Notes: generated by a model from the letters alone, not told the origin. A DNA stretch of 64,000 nucleotides from Atherinomorus stipes (GCA_023101725.1 JALJCO010012813.1:240955-304954); one strand, 5' to 3'; positions 26,713-40,926 are shown, numbered from the stretch's first letter. A program made the numbers and translations.

Positions 26713-26813
26713 TGAGTCAACCTTATCATGGAGGTGGCGGAGTCTTGTTTGAATGAGGAGAAGCTGTTAGCCGGCTACTGTCTGACTCATCAAAGAACGG
26801 AGACTATGACTCA
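26713..26813 (+). promoter_or_regulatory. Cluster of three AP-1-type sites
   Basis: TGAGTCA at 26713-26719 and TGACTCA at 26783-26789 and 26807-26813 are three exact AP-1/TRE heptamers within 101 bp of daam2 intron 2. Between and around them, an ATG at 26728 opens a frame that runs to a consensus donor AG/GTGAGC at 26835, so an alternative first exon is possible. A heptamer of this kind is expected about once per 8 kb. The window contains other single copies, so only the clustering is notable. Function is inferred. Confidence 0.3.
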
Positions 26814-27814
26814 TCCCAATGCTTCTAAACGGAGGTGAGCTCAGTCGCCATGTGTGAATACAGCGATGGTTTGCAGAGCAAAAAATGGCAGTTTTATTTT
26901 CACTTACAGCAAGAATGAGAAGTTAGTTGTTGATTTTTTGGGTGGTTGAAAATGACTCGGATGTGGTCTTTGCATTCTGCATAAAACTGCTGTAAACTGT
27001 AAGGGGGAGGCTGCAGCTGACACACACAAACAAACTCACTGAGACTTGTTTGGGTCAATAATGGCAGCTACAGCTTCCCGTGGGGCCCCTGGAGGCCTCA
27101 TATGACTTCCTGCCATCTTGCCTGTCTTTCCTCTGCCTCCCTGTCTTGCATGCAGACTGCTGCAGGATTTATGCAGCGACAGCTCTGCACTCAGCCAGGA
27201 CTGTAAGACTTCACATGAGGGAAAGACATTCATATCCTCTCCAGAAATGCCACTTCATAGATGCACGTGCACGAGGGAGGATGTCACATTTCCCATGTAG
27301 GTGGAACCTTAAGCGTTTCCAGCCCACAAAGACGCACCCATTCCCACTTCTATGCCAGTCACACAGACTCACTGACTGATCCTCCGTCTTTATTGTAACC
27401 CTCTCATTTTCTCCATTAGCTTGCTTTGCATTCAGGATCTTAATCCTGAATGTAGCAGCATGCTCTCTTTGATCCGCTCTCCTTCTCTCCGTGTTTCTGC
27501 TCTCGTGCCTTCCCTACACCGCTGTGCTCCATCAAGCTTCTCATTTCCCAACTAGGATGTGAAAGTAAACATTACTAGGATTTTTGTTTTCCAGTAGCTC
27601 TGAAACTTTTCCCTCATTAAACAGCTCATTCCTTTGTGTACCTTTGCAGTGTATCTGTATGTGTTGGATAAATATTTAAGGCTCTACTTAACATGTTACA
27701 TCTTTTTACTTCAGTAATGTCATAAAACCAAATTCATGTAGCCATGAAATCTTCATCAGTCCCCAGCAGAATGCTACATCCTGCCCTAGTTCACTTGCAC
27801 AGGCTGGTTCTAAC

Positions 27815-28436
27815 TAAGGATGGGCATATTGATACCCTGGAGTCAATACTTTAATACCAGTCAGACAAAATATCGTAATCGATACTTTTTGAGTATCGCA
27901 ATCCTGATACAAACCATGCAACTTGTTTCCACTTCTGAGAGTTTTAGGCAATGAAATGATGTGAAAGCAGCCAGATTCTAGCTTCTGTGTCTGTGATGGT
28001 GGTAGCCGATCAGATGTCATGATGATGCTACTGTTAGTGATGATGATGTTTTGGTATGTTTCAGTGCTTTGATGCAGGTGATTGCACATTATATTGTAGT
28101 AAATTTAAAACAGGTTACTATATTTTATATTTGAACATTTTCCACGGAATAAATTTAAATAATCATAACCTGTACTTATTTGATAACTGGACAAAGTTTT
28201 TAATCTAATTTTTTTTTATGTCTTCATCAATATAATTCATTATTGTTTTTAAAGTATTTCTTTCCAGTACCGTCTCAAGTTTTACTTATACCTAATATTG
28301 CCCTTGCATTCAAGATATTAATGCAAACTGTACAATCATGTGATCGTATATCGGAAAGTATCAGTATCGATGGAAAAAGTACCATAAACTACTGGTATCG
28401 TATTGACAGGGAAAACTGCGGTATGGCCCATCCCTA
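27815..28436. mobile_element. hAT-like MITE with near-exact 8-bp duplication
   Basis: The element begins TAAGGATGGGCATATTGATA and ends GGTATGGCCCATCCCTA. It is flanked by GTTCTAAC (27807-27814) and GTTTTAAC (28437-28444), an 8-bp duplication with one mismatch. The interior has several TATCG/CGATA motifs near both ends, as in many fish hAT MITEs. No coding capacity is present. Confidence 0.8.
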
Positions 28437-29021
28437 GTTTTAACTTCAGCCTGATCTGCATGACACTTCTACCCCAAAGTTTGGAGGTTTAGATTGAGAT
28501 TTCAACATTTTAGAAGATTTGCTCCTTTTCATTTGTTCCAACGAGATGAGTATAAAATGGGAACAAAACTTGCTGGTTTAGATTAGCCTTAACATGAAGA
28601 CCTGACATTACTCGTATCTCAGTGTAATGTAGTTGTAGATATTTTATTAATAATCTGTTTGCATGTTGGGAACTGTACAGTAGTTAGAAACTCATGCTCA
28701 TATTATGTCCCCCAGCATTTTCCCTGCAGCCTTCCTGCTCTGCATCAACCTCTCCTGGAACTGGTGTTGCCAGATCTTGTGACAGAAAGTAGCAACATGA
28801 TTGTTGGAATTAAGCCCGAAACCTGCAACATTATTAAGAGTTGCCTTTAATAAGGCGACCTGGCAACTTTGAAACCGAGAGCATGAGTCATGATGCAGCA
28901 ACATGTGTCACCAGAAACGTTTTAAAACTCAAATTTATTTCTGAAGCACAATTCATACACAAGGCAATTCAAATTTCTTTACAAAGGCAAAAAGCTTTAA
29001 TCAAACATATTTGAAATTTAA

Positions 29022-29553
29022 AGGTATAGTCCGAAGTTCCCCCCGTGAAAATAAACGTTAGACTTGAGCAAGTGAAATCCATCTCAAACCTGCCTTTGGG
29101 CCTCTACTCCCGTGCTGTGGTGCGTTTGAATGCAACTCCTTCTCCCCCTGCCTGTAATTCGTTCTTTTGTATTGTTTTGGTTTGTTCGGGACGTTTCTGG
29201 GTGGAGATTTCTGTTTATATCGGCAGCCAATGACAGAGCTAAGAGCATGACACTGTGTGGAAAAAAGCTCATGATTGGAGCAGACGCCAGTCACTCCAAC
29301 TCTCAAAGGAAAAAAAAAAAGAAAAAAGAAAAAACTGTGGATGCACCGAAGAAAAGGTAAGAGCCTCAGATAGTGCACTTTGGAAAACCAGGGTTAATAT
29401 TAGTTTGGCTTGTACCTGCTTCTGAGCTCTGAAGGAGAAGCTTGAAGCTGAATAGGCTTAAGAATGAGGCGGCCATTAGCCTGAGAGGGAGGAGCTCAGT
29501 TTGAATGCTGTTGTTTGCAAACAGAAATGCTGGAGGGACTTCGGACTCTACCT
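29022..29553. mobile_element. TTAA-target MITE, family B
   Basis: The left end AGGTATAGTCCGAAGTTCC is complemented on the right by GGGACTTCGGACTCTACCT, and TTAA flanks both sides (29018-29021 and 29554-29557). The interior includes an A-rich tract near 29310-29335. The family differs from the copies at 23140 and 31676 beyond the shared AGG(T/A)AT-like start. Confidence 0.75.
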
Positions 29554-29729
29554 TTAAGAACAAATTAAAGAAAAGCACAAAGTGGCTAAACAGAATCTAT
29601 AAAGTGCTTTTTTTGGAACAGCAATAAAAAAGGCAGATAAAACATGGTAAGATTATTTGAAAAACTTACCAGAACTGCAGAAAACAAAGTTTTTAGCCTT
29701 GGTTCAAGTAAGTCAAGTAAGATATAGAC

Positions 29730-29930
29730 CACAGGTGTCAAACTCTGGTCCTCGAGGGGCCCCTATCCTGCAGGTTTTATCGTTTCCCTGCACAATTAAC
29801 CCAGACTGAAGTTAATAGGTCACTGTAAAGAAGTTTAAATGAAGCTGTTGGATCCATTTGACTGGAATCAGGAAAACGACAAAAAGCTGCAGGATTTTTG
29901 GTCCCCGGGGACCAGAATTTGACACCCCTG
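29730..29930. mobile_element. hAT-like short MITE with 8-bp duplication
   Basis: The ends are CACAGGTGTCAAACTCTGGT and ACCAGAATTTGACACCCCTG. Flanks are ATATAGAC (29722-29729) and ATGTAGAC (29931-29938), an 8-bp duplication with one mismatch. The body has the TCCTGCAGG/CTGCAGGA pair seen in the related copies near 14042, 39690 and 55504. Confidence 0.75.
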
Positions 29931-31675
29931 ATGTAGACTAAATGCAGTGTCACCTTGCACGGTTCTGACCTGGGAAAACTGTCCCTGACAACTCTAGAGG
30001 TCTGGATGCTTCATAACCTATAAGTGGGGCTGACATGCTTTTAGAGCCTTAAAGACAATGAACAGTATTTCAGACTTTATCGTTCTAGCCGCAGGGAGCC
30101 AGTCCAGTGATCGGAGGACTGGTGTGATATGGTAAACTTACCCACATATTACTTTCTCTGAGAATGACCTTATTTGGGTTAAGGCGACCTGAGAATGCCA
30201 TTTATGTGGCAAAGTCTACTCTTGTGGGAGCTGATATCTTAATGTTGCAGTGCATGAAAACATTGGTTATTTTTTTATTTCTAAATTGCTGTAATTGAAT
30301 CATTTCTTTATTTGATTTGAGTCATTTTCCCATTTAACAATCTGAATGTTTTCTTAAGCATCTGAGTTACAGAACCTGCTCCCAATCTAATCTCTGAAGT
30401 GACTTAATGAATTATAAATAAGGCTGCCGTCGCCCAGTAAAGACCTCCTAAAATGCATACTGTGCAAAAAGACAACTGAAACAGTTTGGAGATGCTTAGA
30501 AACTGTTTATGTTGGGCGGTGCGTCTGGTGTTGCCATCCGTCCACACAAAGCAAACTCGGTGACTGCTGTCATTTGTTGTTTTAGAGTAAGTTGTAAGTG
30601 ATGGAGAATCCTGTCTCCTCTCAGCCTGAAACACCTTCATGTTTTCTCCTTTACTCCATCTTAACTCTTCATCTTAACCGGTTTTATTTCAACCCTCCGT
30701 GTCTGAAACCAGGCGATGGAGGAAGCTGGTTTTCTGTGAACATCGCAGCCAGAGTTCTGTTTTTGTTATTGTTTTGTTTTTATTAACTGGTAACATGATT
30801 CATTTGGCGGTTCTGAATGGAATATGAAAGGATTTGGAGGTGTGTGTTTTCCCTCTCAAGCAGCAGGTGTAACAATATTAGCTTTGGTTTGGATGAAGTG
30901 CCGCCTGAAACATGCTGGTGCAGGAAGAAGAAGGGGGGGGGGGCACATCAAGAAATGGAAAGCAAAGCCTTGTTTTTGTTTTGGAAGAACCAGGGAGCTG
31001 CATATTTTCAGGGGTGTTGTGCTCGGGTCATGAGGAGAGTCCATGTGATGTGGGTCTGGTATGGGTGCACGTCTGAAAGGTGCTGGGGAAAAAACGGAGA
31101 AACGTTGCATAACTGGAAACTGAAATTCTATGACTGGCATGACATGAAAATTCCTCCAACCTCTCTGTTTCTGTCATATTTTTCCCTTTTCTCTGCCTCA
31201 GACTGTGTTAACCTGAAAATGACTAAATTAAACATGTCACATTTAAAATTCATAAGAATGCTGCCATTGCTCCATCCCCGCTTTCCTGTGCATGGTCTCC
31301 ATACTCAACTTTGCCATTATCCCATTTATTCCCTTGGAAACTTATGTAATCATAAAATCATGGCAAACCCTTCAGAAACAAACATGGCCGGTGCACCTGA
31401 TCCCTTAAACTTTCTTTTCTAGTCTTTTGTATAAAATCATAATAGAAACCAGAAAATATTTAGATAATCTATTTTTACCAAAAACTGGTACAAAGATAAC
31501 ATATTAAATGATGAAAATGGGAAAGGAAAATAATGTTTCTCATCACAGAATTTCCAAAAAAATTTTAAGATTTCATCATTATAAAGTCCAGACAAATCTT
31601 TGTAACCGAGAGATGAGACTGAAAACAGTGTTGAATATTTGGTGATGGTCAGGCTCGTGGGCAGCGTTGCATTAA

Positions 31676-32316
31676 AGGATAACTTTCTATTTTTTTCCAG
31701 CCTTATTTCTAGGAGTTTATACGTGCATTTACTTACCGGTAAAGTTTCTGCATCACTTTGAATCCTTGGAAAGATATGTTGAGTTGCCCTTCGGTGTACA
31801 TCCAGTAAAAGATGGGACAGCCACTATGCAGTATAAGACATTATCTGCAGCAAAACCTCCTTGATTTCATCAATTCTTTAAGTAGAATGAACAAAGGAAT
31901 GAGTACTATTGTCCTTTGAGTTCAGAGTTTCACATATTGTGTTTTTGTTGTCTGGTAGCGAGCTGCTCTTCTCAGCTGTACTACAGAAGCACGCATCCTG
32001 AATGCGCGGCCCTGAAAAATGTGTAAAACACCCTGATAACGAAAAGGCTAAATCTGGACTCACAGGACAATAGTACACATTCGTTCATTCATTCTCCTTA
32101 AAGTATTTGCGAAAATCAAGGAGTTTTGCTGCAGATAATGTCTTATATAGTGACTGCCCCGTCTCCACCATTATAATGGATGTAGAGTATGCTGAAGGGC
32201 AACTCGATGTAAACTCTTCCAAAGTGCTCAAAATGATGCAGAAATTTTTCCAGTGAGTAAATGCTCGTATATACTCCTAGAAATAAGGTCCAGGTTGGAA
32301 AAAAGAAAGTTATCCT
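31676..32316. mobile_element. TTAA-target MITE, family C
   Basis: The ends are AGGATAACTTTCTATTTTTT and GAAAGTTATCCT with TTAA on both sides (31672-31675 and 32317-32320). Inverted similarity continues inward: CTTATTTCTAGGAGT is matched by ACTCCTAGAAATAAG, and further GAGTTGCCCTTC by GAAGGGCAACTC. The element is close to a full-length palindrome of about 640 bp with no transposase. Confidence 0.8.
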
Positions 32317-34101
32317 TTAAAAAAGGGACGTGATTCTGCAATGATAATCTTTGCATGAGCTCAGGAATGCTTGTAAAACCAATCATCAGTGAATACGGTT
32401 CATCTTGCATCCACTAATTAAGTTAAAACTCCCAGCAAAGCAGGTTCAGAAACATCGCTGCCTTATCTAAGCCTGTCTTTTAGATGGACTGAGGTTAGGT
32501 GGAAAACTAGAAATTATGGCGGCTGCATCCTCTAAAGACAGACACTATCTGGCCTTTTATCAGTACACTGTTAAAAACACAGCTGTGATGGTGGTATTGA
32601 GGTACATTAGTGCACGTGCAGCTTATGATTCACTAATGGTATGTACGGCTAAAGATTTTACAGATTGCATCACTTCTGCTCATCTACAGTATAAGACACA
32701 TTAATGCTAAACCATTTGCATGTTTGGGAGCAACTTTATCATCAGGTCTTGTTCATATTTGGTGTAAAAACAGAATTAAATATACAGTCTTTGTACTATT
32801 ATTCATTATGTTGTTTCAAAGTATTTAATTCAACTTTAAAGTCTTTTCAGATGCAAGATTGTGGAATGCACATCTCAGATATGCCTAAATCTCATTTTGC
32901 TGATGCATATGCTGCCTTCACATCCCTCCCTTTCATATAAAACCTTTGAACTGAGAGGCTTTAGTAGGGGAACACAAGCTGCATAGTGATCAGCTGCCGG
33001 GCTTAGCTTCTATCTGGTCCACATCCAGGGGTCTCATTCTCCCTGATTCTCACCAGCTCCCAGAATTAGCTCCTCCAGCAGCAGTAGCCTGGACAGCAGG
33101 GCTTTGACCTGGCGGCCAGGCAACAGGCCAGGGACAAGCTGGCTTCCACGGCCCCCTTTCTGAGCCTGAGGACATGCAGAAACGTCCGATTCAGGAGCAA
33201 ACTTTGAAAAGACTGAAGGACATTGATTCAGAGGTGGACATTTAGCTTTCTCTTTGCAGCAGTTTGGGTTTATTTTAGTTCAGTAATCGTTGAAATGATG
33301 TAGCGGAGATGAAAAACACTTCGTCCAAAGACATGAAAGCTTCTTTGAGGGTTCTGTCTGTGTTAGACCCCCTTGAAATTCACACCCTTCAGATCCCCCC
33401 CCCCCCCCCCCCAAACCACATTAATCCTTTGTTGGTTATCCCAGTGAAAAGGACTGGGTGAGAGATGATGTCATTCTCGGTCGTGTCAAATTCTTGGAAT
33501 TTTGGCCGCCCCTGCTCACCCTGTCCAGCAGCGCAGATGAAAACAAACCCCAGCTGGCTTAAGGGGGCCCCCACCTCTGTCACCAGTGGCCATCTTCATT
33601 CTGAGGGGCCCCAGGAGGCCCGCCACTTACAGCTGACGTCATGGTAGCAAAGCCATTATGAGGAGATTAGTTTGAGCTTGAGCACAAAGCCCCGGCACTG
33701 CTTCACCTCCTCTGTCATGTTTTTATTTTATCTTATTTTTGGAGGGGGGGCATCAGTTTCCACATCCACACTTTCCTCTTTTTCAACCCCCCAGTTTTCT
33801 ATGAGTCTCTCCTTCTGATTTTCTTTCTTCAACCTTGATTTATCCATCGCCCTCTTCCAGGACCTCACTTCTCCTCCCTGGCACACACAGACTCATTTCC
33901 TGGGCTCATATACATTTCAAAAGGTGCGGGGGCTCCCTGTGCAAAGCTGAAGAATTGAGCAGAGCATCAGGATGAATATTAAAACAGTTGGTGGAGACAG
34001 TTCTCAGGCAGACATCAGGACACTTTTAAAACGTTGTTTGTTCTGTATTTACTTTGTTTGCATGTTTTCTGCATATTTCTCCTCGACTGTGGTAGAAATG
34101 A

Positions 34102-34266
<165 letters not shown>

Positions 34267-36463
34267 TGATCTCTGGCTGGCCTTCTGCTGACTGGCTGCC
34301 TGAACCCACAGTTTAGATCTAAATGTCAGCCATGAATGTTCCTAAAAGCAGCCACTTACAGCCTCGCAGCAGCTCAACCAGGCAGCCAGCCCCCTTTTCC
34401 AGCATCTGATTTCGTCTTTGACGTAAACATGTGCACATATTACGCCATTATGAATTGCACAATATGCCTCGCAGCCATGTGGTACGTGCAGGGTTTGAAG
34501 ACACTCCTGACCTCCTGTTTTTACACTATTAAATCTTCAGACTCCCTCCTCATAGTTGAGTGAGCAGTTTCTTCACCCTGTTTAAGAATAGTCATCATAC
34601 ACTCAGACCTCTCTTTCACCCCCTCTCCCTCACCAAAATATCTTTCATACCCCTCGGCATGTCTCTCCACAACAACTCTGCTCTCACTTTGTGGTCAAAT
34701 GTCCCCCAGGAAATGACATTGTGCTTGAGGAAAAAGGACATTTCTTTCCCTGCCCTCTCCCTGAAATTGAATAAATAGTCATAAACCCCTCCCTTGTGTC
34801 TCTTTGCACATGTATTTTTTTGGCCAAAGATTCCGCTTTGGAAGCAGCACAAAGATCGGACCACTCCCTCCAGTTTCCAGGGCGTCCAGGCTCAATTTAG
34901 CTTGATGTGATTTGCTCTGACAGCCTTTTTAAAAGGAGTAAACACACACTGTTTCTTTTGCATTTGTGTGTGTGCACCTGCATGTGCAGACGTTTTGTGT
35001 TCTGACTTGTATTAAGTTACTAGGAAAAAAGAAGAGGAGTTGAATTGTAGCATGTTTGGAGGGATGTCAAGGTCATGATGGGAGCTGGAATATGAGTACA
35101 CTCATAAAAGAGGAGGATGCAACATGCAGCTTAATACATTGTGGGCTTTAAATGCCCTGCATAGTATCAAAAGAGATTGGATTGTTGGAACAATATGCAT
35201 TTGCAAATGTGAACCCACAAGAAAAAAATTCAATAATACTCCAGTATCAGTTATTGAATATCTCACAGCGACCGCAGACGTTTATGAGGACTGTGGTTGT
35301 AGAAGGTAGTGGAAACAAAGTTTTGGCAACAGCCTCTGTACTCTGCTCCTCAGCCAGGTTCAGAGGTAGGATATATTAGTTTGTCATTCCCCCCCCCCCA
35401 TCTCTCCCAGTCAGAAATCATTTCCTCCACAAAGCTAAGGTGAAAAACTCCAGCCGAGTGTCCGGGCCAGGAAACGCAGAGCAAAACCAGGGTAACGGTG
35501 AACAGCGGAAAGCCGGAGGAAAAATCCAAACAAACCCCTCATTCATGGATGGAGGCGGCGTAATGGAGAATGAGAGGAGAAAAAACAACCAGGGTGCAAT
35601 ATCAGATAATAACCTGCATGTGTGTGACATGCACACACAAACACCAAGAACCACATACAGTAGGAAGGAAAAAAGCCGGTTATTCAGGCGCGACGCGCCA
35701 CACAGTAGTGCCCTCTGTTGCTGAGAAGCAACACATGACAGTGATTTGAATGGAGAGCAGAATTTCCCTCAGCCGTTCCTGTCAGAGACAAACACTGCTC
35801 CCCTTGTTTGCTCCAGCACAGCGACGGCTCCAGTTGTTGTGGTTGGATAACAATTTGAAGGAGCCACAGAGGGACAAACTAACTTTGTTCACCTGCAAAA
35901 CAAACCGTAGTCTGGTGAGCAGCAGTTTTCCCTCCTCAGCAAATAAGATTCCCTCATCAGTAACGCAACATTTCAGATGCACTCATGAGCTTTGGTGCAA
36001 AGAATGTCTTACTGATCACTTCATAATAAAGTTTCTCACACTAGTCAGTCATGCATTTATCCAGCCAGCTAATTATGCAGCAGCAGTGCATCATTAAATC
36101 ATCACAAGCTTCAGCTCATGTTGGAGCCAAATACTGCAAAGCAAGAATAGAAATGGTCTATTCTTACATGCAAAGATTAGGTGAATTTAGGAGCCCAGAA
36201 TGCCTCATGTCAACCTTTCAGACTGACGATGCTGTGGCTGTAATAAGCTAGAATGCTTGTATCATAATTTATCAAAGCGATCAGTCACGTGTCAATTAAT
36301 GTTACCATGGTTTCATTCAGATATGAGAGAGCCACAGCGTACATAAATGAAGACATATATCACCATAAAGTCGCAGTTTTCTCACATCAACATGCCATAT
36401 CACCACACATAACCATAACAATTTACTTTAGTGTGCCAAGCATGCAGTGGTCGCATAAAAGAT

Positions 36464-36487
36464 AGCAGCAGCAGCAGCAGCAGCAGC
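36464..36487 (+). repeat. AGC trinucleotide microsatellite
   Basis: An uninterrupted run of about eight AGC units in daam2 intron 3. It is outside any coding exon and is likely polymorphic in length. Confidence 0.9.
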
Positions 36488-37555
36488 TGAAAATGTCACT
36501 TTTCTGCTTGTTTAAGCTCATTAAACAGATTCATGAAGGCTTAACTGCACCATGGTAACAGCATAGCTCACAGAAAATATGATCTTTCGCTGTAGCTCCA
36601 AATGTTTCCACCGAGATGGAGCTAGAAAACACAATGCAACACGTTAAACATTGATATTATCAGAGATAAGACGCCTCACTGCAGCTCAAAGTTTTCTCTT
36701 CATTTGGCTCAATGCTGAGGATAAAAAGTGGCTGTGTGCTCCACATTTATTGGAGGAAAGTTTGGATTTTTGGATGAACCCTCTGCTGCTGCATGTCTGT
36801 AAATGTGACCACAGCAGTTTAAACTTGTGCAGTGTTTAAAGTAGAAATGTTTTCTATTTTCAGTCACAGTGAGAGGATGCAAATCAGAAAAGGTGAAACG
36901 TTTAAAATGTCTGTTGCAGCCACCAGCAGCGCAGTCTGCACAGCCTCTCAGCCTGGTTTATTCACAGCAAATCTCAAAATGCAAACTCATTTTATAAAAG
37001 ACTTGAAAAACCAAATGTTTTGACGTTTTGTAAAACAGTCTGCCTTCATGCGGAGGCCACTGCAGCTGAAACCAGCCGGTCATGGAGTAAAAGCTGTTTG
37101 AAAGTTGTTGTTTACCATGTTTATCCCTTCACTGGCTTCATTGGCTTCTTCCTGCGTGAAGATGCACCGCGTCTGAGAGCAGATTTGTCTTAAACTGGAC
37201 ACAGAAGTGACTGAGTTGATATGTTTGTGTGTGAAGGCAGCATTGCTTCTTCTTTAGCTAGAAATTGGATGAAAAACTCCAAAACAAGCTGATCAGCTTC
37301 TTATCTGAAATTGCTGCAAGGCTGTTTAACATGTTAGTTTAGTCTTTGTGCCAGAACTGTGAGCAGAAAAACTAAAATGAACAAACATCTAGAAAAAAGT
37401 GTTTTATTTAATAGTGTAATATTTGAATGTTTTCAGTTGAAGTTGTTCTGTTTCTGAATGGCAGGTTTTTTTTGGTGTTTCAAACATTGTTCCATGTGCA
37501 GTCAGCGGTGAGTTTGGGTTATTAGCATAAGTAATGATTCATATGCACCCTGACT

Positions 37556-37631
37556 ATATATACTGCTAAAAAAAAACACTTTAACAACGCAGCCTAACTC
37601 GTGGTGGTCCCTTTATTTTTTGAGCAGTGTA
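37556..37631. mobile_element. Internally deleted MITE remnant
   Basis: TATACTGCTAAAAAAAAACA on the left and CCCTTTATTTTTTGAGCAGT followed by GTA on the right resemble the ends of a common fish element with TACTGCTCAAAAAAAT-type termini. Only about 75 bp remain, so the interior has been lost. Confidence 0.45.
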
Positions 37632-39689
37632 ATTCAGTCTTTTTGTTTTTACATTATCTGCACCTCTGATCTCAGCTGAAGCTAAACGTGTCGGGGTCTG
37701 TGTTTGTTTGATAGAAATGATTGAGGTGATGTTTATTTAAATACTCACTGAATTCTTAATCAGCTCCACCTGTTCAGCTGCTCGTTAACACAAATGTAAT
37801 CTGGAGGGCCAGCGCAGAACTAGGAAGGTGGATCTGATAAACTGTCCAGTGAATGTTTTATTTTGTGTCAGGAGCAGACAGAGATGGCGTGAGTGAATTT
37901 GTGCGTTGTATTTCTGCTTCTGCATGTGTGTGTGTGTTTGTTTTTGCATGACTTGTGTCGAGCAGCCTCCAGGTAGAGAACACCATGTAACCTCTAATAG
38001 CAGCTGATAATCGGTCAGCGCTGGAAGCCAAGCAGGGTCTCCTGATTCCCATTAGTTGCGCTGCACTGACACACAAACACACACTTGTGTTTTCAGGCCA
38101 TGACCACACAGTGTATCCCTTTTTATTACTTTTTGAAACACTTACAAAACTACAACTCTGAGTTTAAAAACTGTTGGGATGTTAGTTAGCAAAGAAGAAG
38201 TAAGATATCACATGATAAAGGGTTTTAAAATCTCCTCCATGATGCTACTGTAGAAACTCATTAAAAAAACAGCTGAGATGGGGGGGTACTTGGGAAAGTT
38301 TTTACACGGTGCAACATCTCAGAACTATTTATTAAAAATGGGTCAGTAACATTACTGGATGCAGAAAGGGCTTCCCAGAGACTCTAAAAATCAGTATGGA
38401 GGTGTTCATCCAGAACTCCGATCCGATACTACTGTTAAATGAACCGTATATGCCATGTGAGAAAAGACATCAGGCTTGACATAAGCATTTAGCCTTGTTT
38501 AAAAACGGTTACAAATTAACACAAATATTAATATTTTTATTAACAAATAAAGTGTACATTAGCAGCAAAAAGAAGTATCACCTTTTTGCTCTGCGTGGTG
38601 ACGTAAATGACGTTGCAGACGTTGAATTGAAGTGACTAAATCGCTGTAACTGTATAGATGTGTGATGTTAAAGGCGCTGTACCTGACTTTTTTCACATTT
38701 TCGAACCATGAGCGAGGTGAACAGTGTAGTTTGAACTGTAAGCCCCGCCCTTAACTGTTTCTACCAGTGAGAAACGTTCTTACCATCCCTCCCACTCGAC
38801 ATGCATGAAATAATGTGCACGTTTCATACTCATGCACAAAGAAAATCCAGAGGAAACTCGCATCCTTCAGTGAATTTACTGTTTTGGTTGCAGTCAAAAG
38901 CTGCGAATCAGCTAAATGACATTTTTTGTCACTTAATTCATAAACCGGTAGTTTACCGTAACTACAGTTATGTACACAGATGCACATTTATGATGTACTA
39001 TGATGTTATTGCCGACATTACAACATGGCAACCTAATAAAGTATCTAACCGGCCACTTCAAGTGAAGGTGATGTAAAGCTGGATAGTGCCAGCAGCCGAG
39101 GACATATGAAATGTTACTAAGAAGAAAGTTATTGAAAAATACCTGTTTAGTTGGATTACAGTTGTTTCAGTCCACGTTCTCCGAAGCCGTCCAGCTGCTC
39201 TCTACATTCAGTACAATCCACCGAGATTTACACAAACTTTATTCCTTCTTTGTTCTCTCCTGTGTTTCAATTCTCTCTCCTCCTCAGTTTTGATGCTTTC
39301 AGGCCGTTCTGCTGTATGAACAGTGACAGCCAGCGCGACTTTCCCTTCGTTAGATGCCATGCGATACTGTTTACAAGTGCTGCCGTGCACGCACTGGGGG
39401 GAGGGCGCTCCTCGTTAGGAAACGCTGTTAGTGGCTGTTCGTAAACCAGAACTTCTGTAGAATGAACTTCATTGGCAGAGAAAAGCGTCACGACAGCGTT
39501 AGAAACCTAAACCAAAAAGGCTCCAGACACTTCAAATAAAAATGGTCTAGCTAATGAAAGACTAAAGATGGATTGGGATGGCTTTAAAGTTGTCCTGTAG
39601 TCTGACCAGTTACACTGAAATTGTCTCAGGATATGATGGAATGCATCCTCTGATCCTCCAGCATTCATGACGGTATGGAGCGGGAGAAG

Positions 39690-39840
39690 CAAAGTTTGGT
39701 TCTGGAGGCCCGCAGTCCTGCAGGTTTTAGATGTTCCCTCTTAAGGATCCACCAGCTAATCAAGTTCTGCTCCGTGGTTCATGTTAATCAGGTGTGTTGA
39801 AACAGGGAAACGTCTAAAACTTGCAGGACTAGTACATTAG
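39690..39840. mobile_element. hAT-like short MITE, truncated
   Basis: The block contains GGAGGCCCGCAGTCCTGCAG and TTTTAGATGTTCCC on the left and the partial complement GGGAAACGTCTAAAA then CTTGCAGGAC on the right. It resembles the elements near 14042 and 29730. The outer right end is missing or degraded. Confidence 0.5.
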
Positions 39841-40926
39841 TACATATGATACGAACAACTTTAAAAAAAAAACAAAAAAACATTTGTAATTGAGAACTGC
39901 AGCAGTTGATCTCTGTTCAGAAACACACACAGGGTTGTTTAAAAAAAAGAAAGGGTTTATTATTAATTATTATTAGTCACTGTTAAATAAAGTGTATTAA
40001 CATTTAAATCTTATATCACTTTATGTTCCATTTTTGAGTAAATATGTTAACAGTATGTATGTCGACATTTTGTCAAAACATCTTAGAAAACATGGTTGTA
40101 CATTTCCTTTAAAAGGGGAATTCCTGTATAACCCCTAAACCATTTAACCACATGTTATCCAGCATTTTAAATATTATGAGGAATGCTGTTACATAACTAA
40201 AGCTGACTGACATAACACACACCTACACACACACACAGGAGCAGCACCTTATGTCTTCAATTATCAGCCACGTGTGCTTCATCTCCAAAACTTAACGACA
40301 AAGATCTCCCCACCAATGCGCACAGAAAACATTTAACTGCTGTTAAAAAAAAACTGAGTATTACATAATCTTCCAGAATTCAATATCCTGTCCATTTCCT
40401 GCTGCTCAAGGTGAGACCTTATATCCTGGCTTCGGTAGAAAAATACTCCCCACAGACGAATCCAGTCTCTGGAATGTCGGACAATCCCGCTCGTTCCGCA
40501 GACAGGAACACGTTGTGGTGACAGCTTGAGATGAGAATATGGAGATAATATCGACTTTAATGGCTGTTAATGCCTCACACGATCGACACAACGTGTCGGT
40601 GTAGTTACTGGACAGCTCATGTAGTACTTATACTCTAATGCAGCACTCAGGGATTTAATGCACATGCTTGATATGTTTAAGAACATTTATACTTTAGATT
40701 CTTGGAAGTCAGATAAGTGTATTTTTTTCTGTAGAAAAATGTTGATCCAGCTTTCATGTCTTTGGGTGTAATTCTTCCCATCAGCCCGACCTTTAATCTG
40801 TTAATCAACAGTTCCTGAATGTCTGAACACTTTCTGAGCAGCATACTCATTTTTTAACCAATTTTTAGTCCACACCTTGTTCCTGACCATTTTCAGAGGG
40901 AGTTGTTGTTATTTTAGTAACCTAGC

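Noticed and set aside
30817..31422. Longest open frame in the window (201 codons, plus strand)
   Set aside because: It has no recognisable domain, an unusual composition, a poly-G tract (30937-30946) inside and overlapping frames on both strands. It lies in daam2 intron 2 with no supporting splice signals.
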